Positions 1 through 6,583 are shown, counted from the stretch's first letter. The stretch: 9,233 nt of DNA from an uncultured Porphyromonadaceae bacterium (GCA_947175715.1 CAMWOD010000022.1:1-9233); one strand, 5' to 3'. The notes: generated by a model from the letters alone, not told the origin. A program made the numbers and translations.

Positions 1-46
1 GTTAATAAACCAATCATTATTACATTTTTTATTGCAATGGAAAAAG

Positions 47-54
47 TAATTTTG
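47..54 (+). promoter_or_regulatory. Bacteroidetes -7 promoter element upstream of tcdA
   Basis: The octamer TAATTTTG matches the Bacteroidetes -7 consensus TAnnTTTG exactly and is followed by C, as in the other promoters of this window. It lies in AT-rich DNA about 70 bases before the tcdA start, implying a leader of roughly 60 bases. A T-run at 25-30 sits about where a -33 element would be expected, but there is no clear TTTG there. Confidence 0.5.
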
Positions 55-123
55 CTATGTACTATTAAAACGGCGGAGACATAAAAAGGTTCACCGCTGT
101 AACAAGATTTTTTCAGGAATTTT

Positions 124-834
124 ATGGTTGAAAATCGCACCGAACTGCTGATAGGCACCGAGGCTTATCACAAACTACAGTCAATCAACGTAATACTATT
201 CGGAGTTGGCGGTGTGGGAAGTTGGTGCGCCGAAACATTGGTGCGCTCAGGGGTTAGAAATTTAACACTTTTTGACTTTGACACCGTCGCTCCATCCAAC
301 ATCAACCGTCAGTTGCCGGCCACCATCGACACCATGGGAGAGCTAAAAGTCGAGGCGATGCGCACCCGGCTACTATCAATCAACCCCGAAGCCCGAATCA
401 CTGCCATAGCCGAGCGCTTCACCCCCGAGAATGCCGCACAATGGCATCTCGAACAATACGACTACATAATCGACGCAATCGATTCGGTGCCCGATAAGGC
501 ACAACTGATTCTCGAGGCATGCAAAGCACGCCCGGCTGTGCTATTCTCATCGATGGGAGCGGCGCTCAAACTCGACCCAATGAAGATCGATGTCACTGAA
601 TTCTGGAAGGTGCAGGGATGCCCCCTCGCGGCTGCACTACGCCGCCGCTTCAAGCGCACCGGCCAATATCCGGCCCACAAATTCAAGTGCGTCTACTCAC
701 CCGAACTTGTACGCAACGCCATCACCTACCACACCGACGATGGCAATCACACTCCCAACGGCACGTTAGCCCACATCACCGGAATCTTCGGCCTCACTCT
801 CGCCTCCCTCGTAATCCGCTCCGCCACCACTTAA
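124..834 (+). CDS. tcdA: tRNA threonylcarbamoyladenosine dehydratase TcdA (ThiF/E1-like family)
   Basis: This cytoplasmic enzyme is expected to use ATP to dehydrate and cyclise t6A at position 37 of ANN-decoding tRNAs, giving cyclic t6A. The 236-residue protein has the E1-like Rossmann core: the nucleotide-binding loop GVGGVGSW at residues 27-34, the acidic strand end and following segment DFDTVAPSNINRQ at 51-63, and the family signature DAIDSVPDK at 117-125. The C-terminal part ends with an NGTLAHITGIFGL segment (about 212-224), like the conserved tail of TcdA. It is about 30 residues shorter than the E. coli protein, mostly through a shorter C-terminal tail. An AGGA at 115-118, five bases before the ATG, could act as a Shine-Dalgarno site. 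The stop overlaps the stop of the convergent sirtuin gene by 4 bases. Other ThiF-family roles (ThiF, MoeB) are less likely, because the protein lacks their zinc cysteine pairs and has the DAIDSV signature. Confidence 0.93.
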   Translation: MVENRTELLIGTEAYHKLQSINVILFGVGGVGSWCAETLVRSGVRNLTLFDFDTVAPSNINRQLPATIDTMGELKVEAMRTRLLSINPEARITAIAERFTPENAAQWHLEQYDYIIDAIDSVPDKAQLILEACKARPAVLFSSMGAALKLDPMKIDVTEFWKVQGCPLAAALRRRFKRTGQYPAHKFKCVYSPELVRNAITYHTDDGNHTPNGTLAHITGIFGLTLASLVIRSATT

Positions 835-1529
835 CCCTCAATTGGTTGGGAGAGTAGGCGGGCTAAAGTGGCGACGCCTCGGGTGGCGGGCTCGGCGATG
901 ACGGTGACCCCGGCAGGGACTCGTGCCGGGTTGGGGTCTATGTAGTATATCGGTGTGCCGGGGCGCACATAGTTGATAAGCGCCGCTGCGGGATAGACGT
1001 TGAGCGAGGTGCCTATCACCACAAATATATCGGCCTCGGCTACCAGCTCGGTAGCAGGCTCGAAGTTGGGCACCGCCTCCTGGAAAAACACTATGTGAGG
1101 ACGCACCGGGTCGCCATACTGGTCGCGCGTATCGGGGGTAGTGGCGCAGGCCTCAGGCTTGAGCTGGTATACGCGCTCGGGGTGCGTGAGCGATCGCACC
1201 TTCATCAGCTCGCCGTGGAGGTGCAGCACATTTTGCTGCCCCGCGCGCTCATGAAGGTCGTCGACATTCTGAGTTATCACATATACATCGTAATCTTTCT
1301 CAAGGTCAACCAATCCGTAGTGGGCGGCATTGGGCTTAGCCTCAAGGAGTTGCTTGCGCCGATCGTTATAAAACTGATGTACAAGCGCCGGGTTGCGCTC
1401 AAAGCCGTCGGCCGAGCATACATCCATCACGGGGTACTTCTCCCACAGCCCTCCGGCGTCGCGGAAGGTGGAGATGCCACTCTCGGCGCTGATGCCTGCG
1501 CCGGTTGATATAACGAGTTTCTTTTTCAT
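831..1529 (-). CDS. cobB: NAD-dependent protein deacylase, sirtuin family (CobB-like, zinc-cysteine-less)
   Basis: Sirtuins remove acyl groups from protein lysines, using NAD+ and releasing O-acyl-ADP-ribose and nicotinamide. The 232-residue protein shows the NAD-binding GAGISAESGI (10-19) and TFRD (21-24), TQNVD (86-90), the catalytic histidine H105 in LHGEL, and GTSL (173-176). The YNDR at 54-57 fits the YxxR motif of class III sirtuins (SIRT5, CobB), whose Tyr and Arg bind the carboxylate of succinyl- or malonyl-lysine. The protein has only two cysteines, C38 and C128, so the usual Cys4 zinc site between the HG motif and RPHIVFF (143-149) is absent. The ATG at 1529 is followed at once by the typical MKKKLVISTGAGIS start. 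It lies 48 bases downstream of the GT2 gene on the same strand and is probably co-transcribed with it; only a weak promoter-like match is visible in the gap. Sirtuin identity is firm; acyl preference is inferred. Confidence 0.94.
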   Translation of the reverse strand: MKKKLVISTGAGISAESGISTFRDAGGLWEKYPVMDVCSADGFERNPALVHQFYNDRRKQLLEAKPNAAHYGLVDLEKDYDVYVITQNVDDLHERAGQQNVLHLHGELMKVRSLTHPERVYQLKPEACATTPDTRDQYGDPVRPHIVFFQEAVPNFEPATELVAEADIFVVIGTSLNVYPAAALINYVRPGTPIYYIDPNPARVPAGVTVIAEPATRGVATLARLLSQPIEG

Positions 1530-1577
1530 AGCTGTAGTTTTGGCTTACAAAATAAGTATGGCTGGGATGCGTTAACA

Positions 1578-2366
1578 TCAATTGGATTTATGGCGTGTTT
1601 GGCTAAGAGTCTGCTTTTCATAGAGTCGGGCCAACACCATGAAGCGGTATTGCGAATCGAGCCGTGCCTGAATGTAGCCGGTGCGCCCGCGTAGTATGGC
1701 CCCGTGAAGTATATATCGCTTGAAGAAATCCCACTTGGGACGGAAAATCAGCCTTAACAGACTCACCTTGCCCGACTTGGCAAGACGTCGGTTGGCATCA
1801 TTCTCACAGTAGTTGACCTGTTTTTGGAAGATGCGCAGGGTGGAGTGGGGAAAGTGTATCATCGCCAGTGAGCGGGGATTGGAAGGAACCTTGTCGATGG
1901 TGCCATCGATCTGTGGTATAGAATGGATCGTGGGGGGCCAGTTCACCTTATCGCGGCGGAAGAAGCGGATGTGATAGTCGGGATAGCGCGACTTATCCTC
2001 CTCGTCGAGAAACATGTTGCGCAACGCCACCTTAAGGGCTGTAGGGGGGTCGGGGAGCGCTATTGTGTGGTACAGATAGTCGCGGAGCTCGGGGGTGACT
2101 ACCTCATCGGCGTCAACCACCAGCACCCAGGGGTGAGTGGCAGCCTGGATGGCGGTGTTGCGCGCAGGCTCGCAAATGTTGATATTTCCCTTGGGAAATG
2201 TGACGATACGGCAACCATGCGCACGGGCTATTTCAAGGGTGCGATCGGTGCTTTCCATGTCGCACACCACAATCTCGTCAAACCCCTTCAGGGCCGACAG
2301 CACGCGGTCGAGATGCTCCTCGGCATTGTAGGTGTTGAGCACCGCCGAAATCTTATGGTCGTTCAT
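1578..2366 (-). CDS. Glycosyltransferase family 2 (WaaE/KdtX-like)
   Basis: This is a GT-A fold inverting glycosyltransferase, expected to move a sugar from a nucleotide-sugar donor to an envelope glycan such as lipopolysaccharide core. In the 262-residue protein the N-terminal strand ISAVLNTYNAEEHLDRVL (6-23) is the classic GT2 opening. CDMESTDRT (35-43) is the nucleotide-binding acidic segment, ARN (68-70) is typical, and DADE (85-88) is the metal-binding DxD-type motif. The C-terminal half, with a histidine-rich stretch (HFPHSTLRIF, 171-180) and a basic, hydrophobic segment around 205-250, resembles the WaaE/KdtX branch, in which this part may sit against the inner membrane; there are no clear full transmembrane helices. 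Its promoter faces away from the divergent GT90 gene, and the sirtuin gene follows 48 bases after its stop. The family is firm; donor and acceptor cannot be read from the sequence. Confidence 0.9.
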   Translation of the reverse strand: MNDHKISAVLNTYNAEEHLDRVLSALKGFDEIVVCDMESTDRTLEIARAHGCRIVTFPKGNINICEPARNTAIQAATHPWVLVVDADEVVTPELRDYLYHTIALPDPPTALKVALRNMFLDEEDKSRYPDYHIRFFRRDKVNWPPTIHSIPQIDGTIDKVPSNPRSLAMIHFPHSTLRIFQKQVNYCENDANRRLAKSGKVSLLRLIFRPKWDFFKRYILHGAILRGRTGYIQARLDSQYRFMVLARLYEKQTLSQTRHKSN

Positions 2367-2382
2367 AGCTCGATATTTTGGG

Positions 2383-2390
2383 CAAATATA
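2383..2390 (-). promoter_or_regulatory. Bacteroidetes -7 promoter element for the GT2-sirtuin unit
   Basis: Read on the minus strand this is TATATTTG, an exact TAnnTTTG match within GCTATATTTGC. It ends 16 bases before the GT2 ATG, so the leader would be very short. No convincing -33 TTTG is present at the usual distance. Confidence 0.6.
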
Positions 2391-2412
2391 GCGACTTTTG
2401 CGAATTTATCGC

Positions 2413-2420
2413 TATTTTTG
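2413..2420 (+). promoter_or_regulatory. Bacteroidetes -7 promoter element for the GT90-kinase unit
   Basis: TATTTTTG matches TAnnTTTG exactly within GCTATTTTTGCGCT. It ends 28 bases before the ATG at 2449. TTTTGCG occurs here and again exactly 20 bases upstream (2396-2402). The upstream copy is too close to be a standard -33 box. The element lies downstream of the possible TTG start at 2398, which argues for the ATG start. Confidence 0.6.
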
Positions 2421-2448
2421 CGCTATCACTTATCCTGATGCGCCTCCG

Positions 2449-3420
2449 ATGAGCTTTCTATTTGACCTCCATAGCGGCAAAAACGCCAAATGGCCATATT
2501 TCCTGCGAGCTATCGCAAGGGAGATGTGGCCTGCCCGACGTGCCGACATCGAGCGTATTGTCAAGGAAGCCAAAGCTCGACCCGACTGGCCCATGATACG
2601 TGAGCGCGTCGACTATCTGTGCAAGCTCGACCCACTCCACATCAATCTTGGCGATGGAGCTAAGCCCTGGAGCGAGATACACAAAGGCAACGGCTGTCAT
2701 TCAACGTATTACTACGACATACGCCAATGGATGCGCCCCTTCGACCCCGCTGCTCGCATCAACTTCTTGCCTGGCGATATTACGCAAGTTGCCAAGGCTC
2801 CATCACTCACCAAGAGCCGCCCCGTGGAGGGTGACAACGCCAACTCCGTGCTGCTGCGCCTCAACCAGGTGCGCCATTTTATATGGGTGAACGACAAAAC
2901 GCCCTACCACCTCAAGCGGTCGCAGGCAATATTCCGAGGGAAAGTGCCCGGTAAGCCGAAGCGCGAGCTACTTTTCACCCAGTACTTCGGCAACCCCATG
3001 ATTGACTTGGGCGACACCGACCGCCACGGATGTGAACAGTGGCGCGCTCCACGCATGACCATCCCCCAGCAACTGCAATACAAGTGGATACTTGCCGTAG
3101 AGGGCAACGATGTGGCCTCCAACCTCAAATGGATCATGTCGTCTAATTCGGTGGCCGTGATGCCCCGACCCGAATACGAAACATGGTTTATGGAAGGGCG
3201 ACTTAAGCCCGACGTGCACTATCTGGAAGTAGCGCCCGACTTCTCCGACCTGCCCGACCGCCTGAAATGGCTTGACGAAAACCCTGATGTGGCAGGGCGA
3301 ATCATCCGGGCCGCCAATGAGTACACCCTCCAATTCCGCGACATGAAATTGGAGCGCCTGATCTCAACTCTTGTCATAGCAAAATATCTCTCCACCCCTG
3401 AAAATCCGATAATCTTCTAA
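2449..3420 (+). CDS. Glycosyltransferase family 90 (CAP10 / LPS-modifying type)
   Basis: GT90 enzymes are sugar transferases first described in fungal capsule synthesis (CAP10) and animal protein O-glycosylation (POGLUT); bacterial members are linked to lipopolysaccharide. The 323-residue product carries the CAP10 signature in order: KRSQAIFRG (156-164), a downstream RMTIPQQLQYKWILAVEGND stretch (202-221), then SNLKWIMSSNSVAVM (224-238), the family's donor-site core, and the following PEYETWF (241-247). There is no signal peptide, so it should act on the cytoplasmic side. The frame stays open upstream to a TTG at 2398, but a -7 promoter element lies between the two, so the ATG at 2449 is preferred. 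The kinase-like gene follows after 5 bases, and the GT2 gene is divergent, so this is probably a small envelope-glycan locus. The specific sugar and acceptor are unknown. Confidence 0.87.
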   Translation: MSFLFDLHSGKNAKWPYFLRAIAREMWPARRADIERIVKEAKARPDWPMIRERVDYLCKLDPLHINLGDGAKPWSEIHKGNGCHSTYYYDIRQWMRPFDPAARINFLPGDITQVAKAPSLTKSRPVEGDNANSVLLRLNQVRHFIWVNDKTPYHLKRSQAIFRGKVPGKPKRELLFTQYFGNPMIDLGDTDRHGCEQWRAPRMTIPQQLQYKWILAVEGNDVASNLKWIMSSNSVAVMPRPEYETWFMEGRLKPDVHYLEVAPDFSDLPDRLKWLDENPDVAGRIIRAANEYTLQFRDMKLERLISTLVIAKYLSTPENPIIF

Positions 3421-3425
3421 ATACC

Positions 3426-4043
3426 ATGGTAATAACTATTGGCCGACAATTTGGCGCCGGAGGCCGTGAGCTCGGCAAGGAACTCGCCCGCATCTTGGGC
3501 TACGAATACTACGACAAGGAGCTACTGACCCAGGCCGCTGTGTCGGCGGGACTGAACCCCGAGCTGTTCGAGCGTGCCGACGAGAAAGCGCCCTCGTTTA
3601 TATCAGGCATATTCAGCTTCAACCACGGTATGGGCTCATACTCAATATATTCAGGCTCGACACCCATCAGCGACGAGAATATCTATGGTGCCCAGGCCGA
3701 TTTGATACGCCACCTGGCCGATACCCGCAATTGTGTGATCGTGGGGCGTACAGCCGATTATGTGCTGCGCAACCGGCCCGACGTATTGTCGGTGTTTGTA
3801 CACTCACCGATTGAAAAACGAGTGGAGCGCATTTTAAAGCGTCAGAACGAAATGGGGCGCAAACTCACACCGGCACAGGCAATATCGATGGCCCGCAAAA
3901 TCGACCGGCTGAGAGCCAACTACTACAACTTCTACACCGACCACACCTGGGGCGAAGCTGCCACTTACCACATGTCGTTTGACTCGTCACGCATGTCAAT
4001 CCCAGCTATAGCAAAGGTAATCGCCACAGCTATTGGAAGTTAA
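3426..4043 (+). CDS. Cytidylate kinase-like family protein (P-loop kinase)
   Basis: The 205-residue protein begins with a P-loop, GRQFGAGGRELGK (6-18), followed by LGYEYYDKELL (24-34), IVGRTADYVL (105-114), an arginine-rich lid region (KRVERILKRQNEMGRKL, 131-147) and RKIDRLRANYYNFYTDHTWG (157-176). This is the pattern of the cytidylate kinase-like family (Pfam Cytidylate_kin2), related to but separate from the housekeeping Cmk. The expected reaction is ATP-dependent phosphorylation of CMP or dCMP, though the natural substrate of many members is untested. The gene starts 5 bases after the GT90 stop with no ribosome binding site of its own, so translational coupling is likely. Its TAA overlaps the stop of the convergent methyltransferase gene. 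CMP is released by CMP-sugar-using transferases, so a link to glycan synthesis is possible but inferred from position only. Confidence 0.85.
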   Translation: MVITIGRQFGAGGRELGKELARILGYEYYDKELLTQAAVSAGLNPELFERADEKAPSFISGIFSFNHGMGSYSIYSGSTPISDENIYGAQADLIRHLADTRNCVIVGRTADYVLRNRPDVLSVFVHSPIEKRVERILKRQNEMGRKLTPAQAISMARKIDRLRANYYNFYTDHTWGEAATYHMSFDSSRMSIPAIAKVIATAIGS

Positions 4044-5353
4044 TGGCGAATACGCCAAGCATCGGGATAAAGATTGTTGGCTCGGTTGCCGAGGTTTTTC
4101 ACCCAGCCGAGGGGCCACCCCTCGTAGGTGAGCAGTACGATGCCGCGGGGTGTGTCGGGAGGTAGCTGCTGTGCTTCACGACGCAGGTAGCTCAGCGATG
4201 TATCAAGATTTACTTCCACAGTGTTAAATTCGCTGATATTCAGAGTAGTTGACAATGCCAATTGCTGTGTTGGGATAAAGTCGCGCCCTTTCTTTACAGC
4301 CAGTAGAATCCCTTGACTCACTATATTTAAAGCCTTGCGATAGCGCATTATGTCGCCATAGTAGGCTATTGGAATAGCAATCACCTGATCTCCAGTCTCT
4401 TCAATCACAAATCTGTCACTATCAGCTATCCACGACTGCAGCGGGTGTTTCTTTTCACCCTTAGGTGCGCTCACCTTCTTGCGTGAGTCGTCAACAGCGC
4501 CATCTCTCAAGCGTAACACACTGAGAAATAGCCCCTCGCCTTTGAGATTGGATGGATAGAAGTGATACCCTTGAGGGGTGGTGACGATACCCCACGATGG
4601 GTCGATGTAGATATCCACTACATCAAACGGATAGTTCTCAGTGAGCCAATCGATTATATCCTCATTCTCTGTGCGATTAAACGTACAAGTGGAATAAACC
4701 AGATAGCCATCCGAGCGAAGCGATGGAATCACGTTATCGAGGATTTCACGCTGTCGTTCAGCACATTGCACCACAAGCTCGGGAGTCCATTGCTCTACCG
4801 CCACAGCATCCTTACGCATCATCCCCTCTCCCGAGCATGGAGCATCGACGGCCACGATGTCAAATTCCCCCTTCAACTTGCGGAATTGCGAAGTATCGCC
4901 GCGAGTTATCACAGCGTTGGGATACCCCCATTTAGCCACGTTCTCGCTCAAAATCTGCGCACGGCGGGGGTCAAACTCATTAGCCACAATCAGCGATCCG
5001 TCAGGGAGCGCATCGATAGCAGCCGTAGTTTTACCCCCTGGAGCAGCACAGGCGTCGAGATATTTCAATGGCGCACTGTCTGTAGGGCATATCTGCCTGA
5101 TAGCATAGGCTATGAACATCGACGAGGCATCTTGCACGTAATAGCACCCCTGATGCATCGCCGGGTCGAGCGTAAACTTCGGACGCTCAAGCAGGTAGCG
5201 GCCAAATTCGCACCACGGCACCACCTCTGTGCCACCGTCCCCCGTATGTAATTTGCGGGGGTTAAGGCGAATTGACGACACCGGATCAGTCGAGGTAAGG
5301 GCCTCGAGCAGATGCGGTATATTGGCGATACTTTCTATAAATTGTGGGTGCAT
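4040..5353 (-). CDS. rsmF: rRNA cytosine-C5 methyltransferase, RsmF-like (NOL1/NOP2/Sun family)
   Basis: It is expected to use S-adenosylmethionine to methylate C5 of a cytosine in ribosomal RNA; in E. coli, RsmF modifies 16S C1407. From the ATG at 5353 (437 residues) it has the SAM-binding motif I DACAAPGGKT (100-109), ANEFDP (124-129), motif IV DAPCSGEGMMRKD (170-182) with the conserved C173, and motif VI YSTCTF (220-225) with the catalytic C223. The C-terminal region (about 355-437), ending in YEGWPLGWVKNLGNRANNLY, matches the RNA-binding domain of RsmF-type enzymes rather than RsmB. The start is uncertain: in-frame TTG 5386, ATG 5365 and ATG 5353 all exist. The MHPQFI opening fits the family's usual beginning, and a -7 promoter element at 5374-5381 lies inside the TTG version. 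The exact rRNA target is inferred. It converges on the kinase gene with a 4-base overlap. Confidence 0.9.
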   Translation of the reverse strand: MHPQFIESIANIPHLLEALTSTDPVSSIRLNPRKLHTGDGGTEVVPWCEFGRYLLERPKFTLDPAMHQGCYYVQDASSMFIAYAIRQICPTDSAPLKYLDACAAPGGKTTAAIDALPDGSLIVANEFDPRRAQILSENVAKWGYPNAVITRGDTSQFRKLKGEFDIVAVDAPCSGEGMMRKDAVAVEQWTPELVVQCAERQREILDNVIPSLRSDGYLVYSTCTFNRTENEDIIDWLTENYPFDVVDIYIDPSWGIVTTPQGYHFYPSNLKGEGLFLSVLRLRDGAVDDSRKKVSAPKGEKKHPLQSWIADSDRFVIEETGDQVIAIPIAYYGDIMRYRKALNIVSQGILLAVKKGRDFIPTQQLALSTTLNISEFNTVEVNLDTSLSYLRREAQQLPPDTPRGIVLLTYEGWPLGWVKNLGNRANNLYPDAWRIRH

Positions 5354-5373
5354 TGTGTGAAACATTTGATGCA

Positions 5374-5381
5374 CAAAGGTA
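5374..5381 (-). promoter_or_regulatory. Possible -7 promoter element for the rsmF-like gene
   Basis: On the minus strand this reads TACCTTTG, an exact TAnnTTTG match. It ends 20 bases before the ATG at 5353 and only 8 before the ATG at 5365. No clear -33 element is visible. It would overlap the coding region if translation began at the TTG at 5386. Confidence 0.4.
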
Positions 5382-5401
5382 GTCAATTTTGAGGTTTTTG
5401 C

Positions 5402-5409
5402 TATATTTG
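5402..5409 (+). promoter_or_regulatory. Bacteroidetes -7 promoter element for the symporter gene
   Basis: TATATTTG matches TAnnTTTG exactly, inside GCTATATTTGCGCT, nearly the same word as at 2411-2424. It ends 7 bases before the ATG at 5417, so the transcript would be nearly leaderless. Confidence 0.55.
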
Positions 5410-5416
5410 CGCTGCC

Positions 5417-6583
5417 ATGAAACTTTACTCACGCATACCGCTACTGGTCAAAATCATAATAGCTATCGCCTTAGGTATCGGCCTGGGGCATGTCGCACCA
5501 CTCTGGTTAGCCCGTTGTTGCGCCACTTTCAATGAGATATTTGGCTCATTCTTAGGCTTTTTAATACCGCTCATCATTTTTGGATTCGTGACTCCAGCTA
5601 TCGCCGACTTGGGCAAACGAGCAGGGAAAATGCTGGTGGCCACCGCTTTGCTTGCCTATTTCGCTACTCTGTTTGCCGGATATTTCTCATATTTCACCAG
5701 CACATGGCTCTTCCCTGGACTGATAAGCTTAAACGACGAAGTGGGCATAACGCTTGCCGAGACCGACACAATAACTCCCTATTTCACGATGCCTATTCCC
5801 GCGCTTATGCCCGTAATGACAGCCCTGGTGCTGGCATTCATGGTGGGACTCGGAGCCGCATTCGTAAAGGGTGACGCACTACGGCGTGGTTGCAGCGAGT
5901 TTCGCGATGTGGTGTCAATGGCCATAAACCGTGTTGTGATACCCCTCCTACCCTACTACATATTGGGTATCTTCCTGAATATGACCGTCGAAGGGCAGGT
6001 CGGCGTGATACTATCCACCTTCTTCAAGGTGATACTGGTGATATTCGCCATGCATGTGCTGATATTAGTGATACAATACTGTGTAGCAGCGCCTTTCGCC
6101 CATAAAAATCCCTTCAAGATGCTGTGGACCATGATGCCGGCCTATTTCACGGCGTTGGGTACCCAGTCGTCGGCCGCCACCATCCCCGTGACGCTGCGAC
6201 AAGCTATAAAGATGGGGATTTCGGAGGACGTAGCCGGATTTGTAGTGCCATTGTGCGCCACGATACACATGTCGGGCAGCACGCTCAAGATTGTGGCGTG
6301 TGCGTTGGCCCTGATGATACTGCAAGGCATACCTTACGACATCGGCATGTTTTCACAATTTATCGCCATGTTGGGAGTTACGATTATCGCCGCCCCTGGC
6401 ATACCTGGCGGAGCCATCATGGCGTCGCTTGGCCTGCTGTCGTCGATACTGGGCTTTACCGAGGCTCAGAATGCCCTGATGATCGCACTCTACATAGCCA
6501 TGGACAGTTTCGGCACCGCCTGCAACGTCACCGGCGATGGCGCCCTCGCCGCAATCATCGACCGCTTCTTCGGCCACCGTTAG
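5417..6583 (+). CDS. Dicarboxylate/amino acid:cation symporter (DAACS, GltP/SstT superfamily)
   Basis: This inner-membrane carrier is expected to import an amino acid or dicarboxylate with Na+ or H+ by the elevator mechanism. The 388-residue protein has about eight hydrophobic segments and the two re-entrant hairpins of the family. The HP1 serine motif is TQSSAATIP (249-257). The unwound part of TM7 is HMSGST (284-289), in place of NMDGT. HP2 carries IPGGA (329-333), and TM8 has DSFGTACNVTGD (363-374), aligning with the D394-D405 stretch of GltPh. D363, T367, N370 and D374 are kept, but the position of GltPh R397, which binds the acidic side chain, is G366. Loss of that Arg suggests a neutral substrate rather than glutamate or aspartate. 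It is slightly shorter than GltP-type proteins. It has its own promoter and overlaps the convergent flippase-like gene by 29 bases. The family is firm; substrate and ion are open. Confidence 0.9.
   Translation: MKLYSRIPLLVKIIIAIALGIGLGHVAPLWLARCCATFNEIFGSFLGFLIPLIIFGFVTPAIADLGKRAGKMLVATALLAYFATLFAGYFSYFTSTWLFPGLISLNDEVGITLAETDTITPYFTMPIPALMPVMTALVLAFMVGLGAAFVKGDALRRGCSEFRDVVSMAINRVVIPLLPYYILGIFLNMTVEGQVGVILSTFFKVILVIFAMHVLILVIQYCVAAPFAHKNPFKMLWTMMPAYFTALGTQSSAATIPVTLRQAIKMGISEDVAGFVVPLCATIHMSGSTLKIVACALALMILQGIPYDIGMFSQFIAMLGVTIIAAPGIPGGAIMASLGLLSSILGFTEAQNALMIALYIAMDSFGTACNVTGDGALAAIIDRFFGHR

Noticed and set aside
1095..1508. 137-codon open frame on the plus strand inside the sirtuin gene
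   Set aside because: It is opposite a well-conserved sirtuin with all catalytic motifs; its translation shows no recognisable domain and it has no promoter or ribosome site.
1548..1555. Minus-strand TTATTTTG before the sirtuin gene as a promoter
   Set aside because: It misses one of the two fixed leading bases of TAnnTTTG and has no -33 element; the gene is more simply read as co-transcribed with GT2.
2396..2422. Direct repeat TTTTGCG with 20-base period as a -33/-7 promoter pair
   Set aside because: The gap between the upstream TTTG and the -7 box is 12 bases, shorter than the roughly 20 expected, so the upstream copy is not called a -33 element.
1923..2438. 171-codon plus-strand frame opposite the GT2 gene
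   Set aside because: The GT2 frame carries the nucleotide-sugar motifs; this antisense frame has no family resemblance and runs through the divergent promoter region.
4044..4057. Stem-loop TGGCG-AATA-CGCCA just after the kinase stop
   Set aside because: The stem is only 5 bp, is not followed by a T-tract, and lies within the rsmF-like coding sequence, so I do not call a terminator.
4562..5251. 229-codon open frame on the plus strand inside the rsmF-like gene
   Set aside because: It is antisense to the methyltransferase motifs, is rich in His, Arg and Ser as expected from a shadow frame, and has no start signals.
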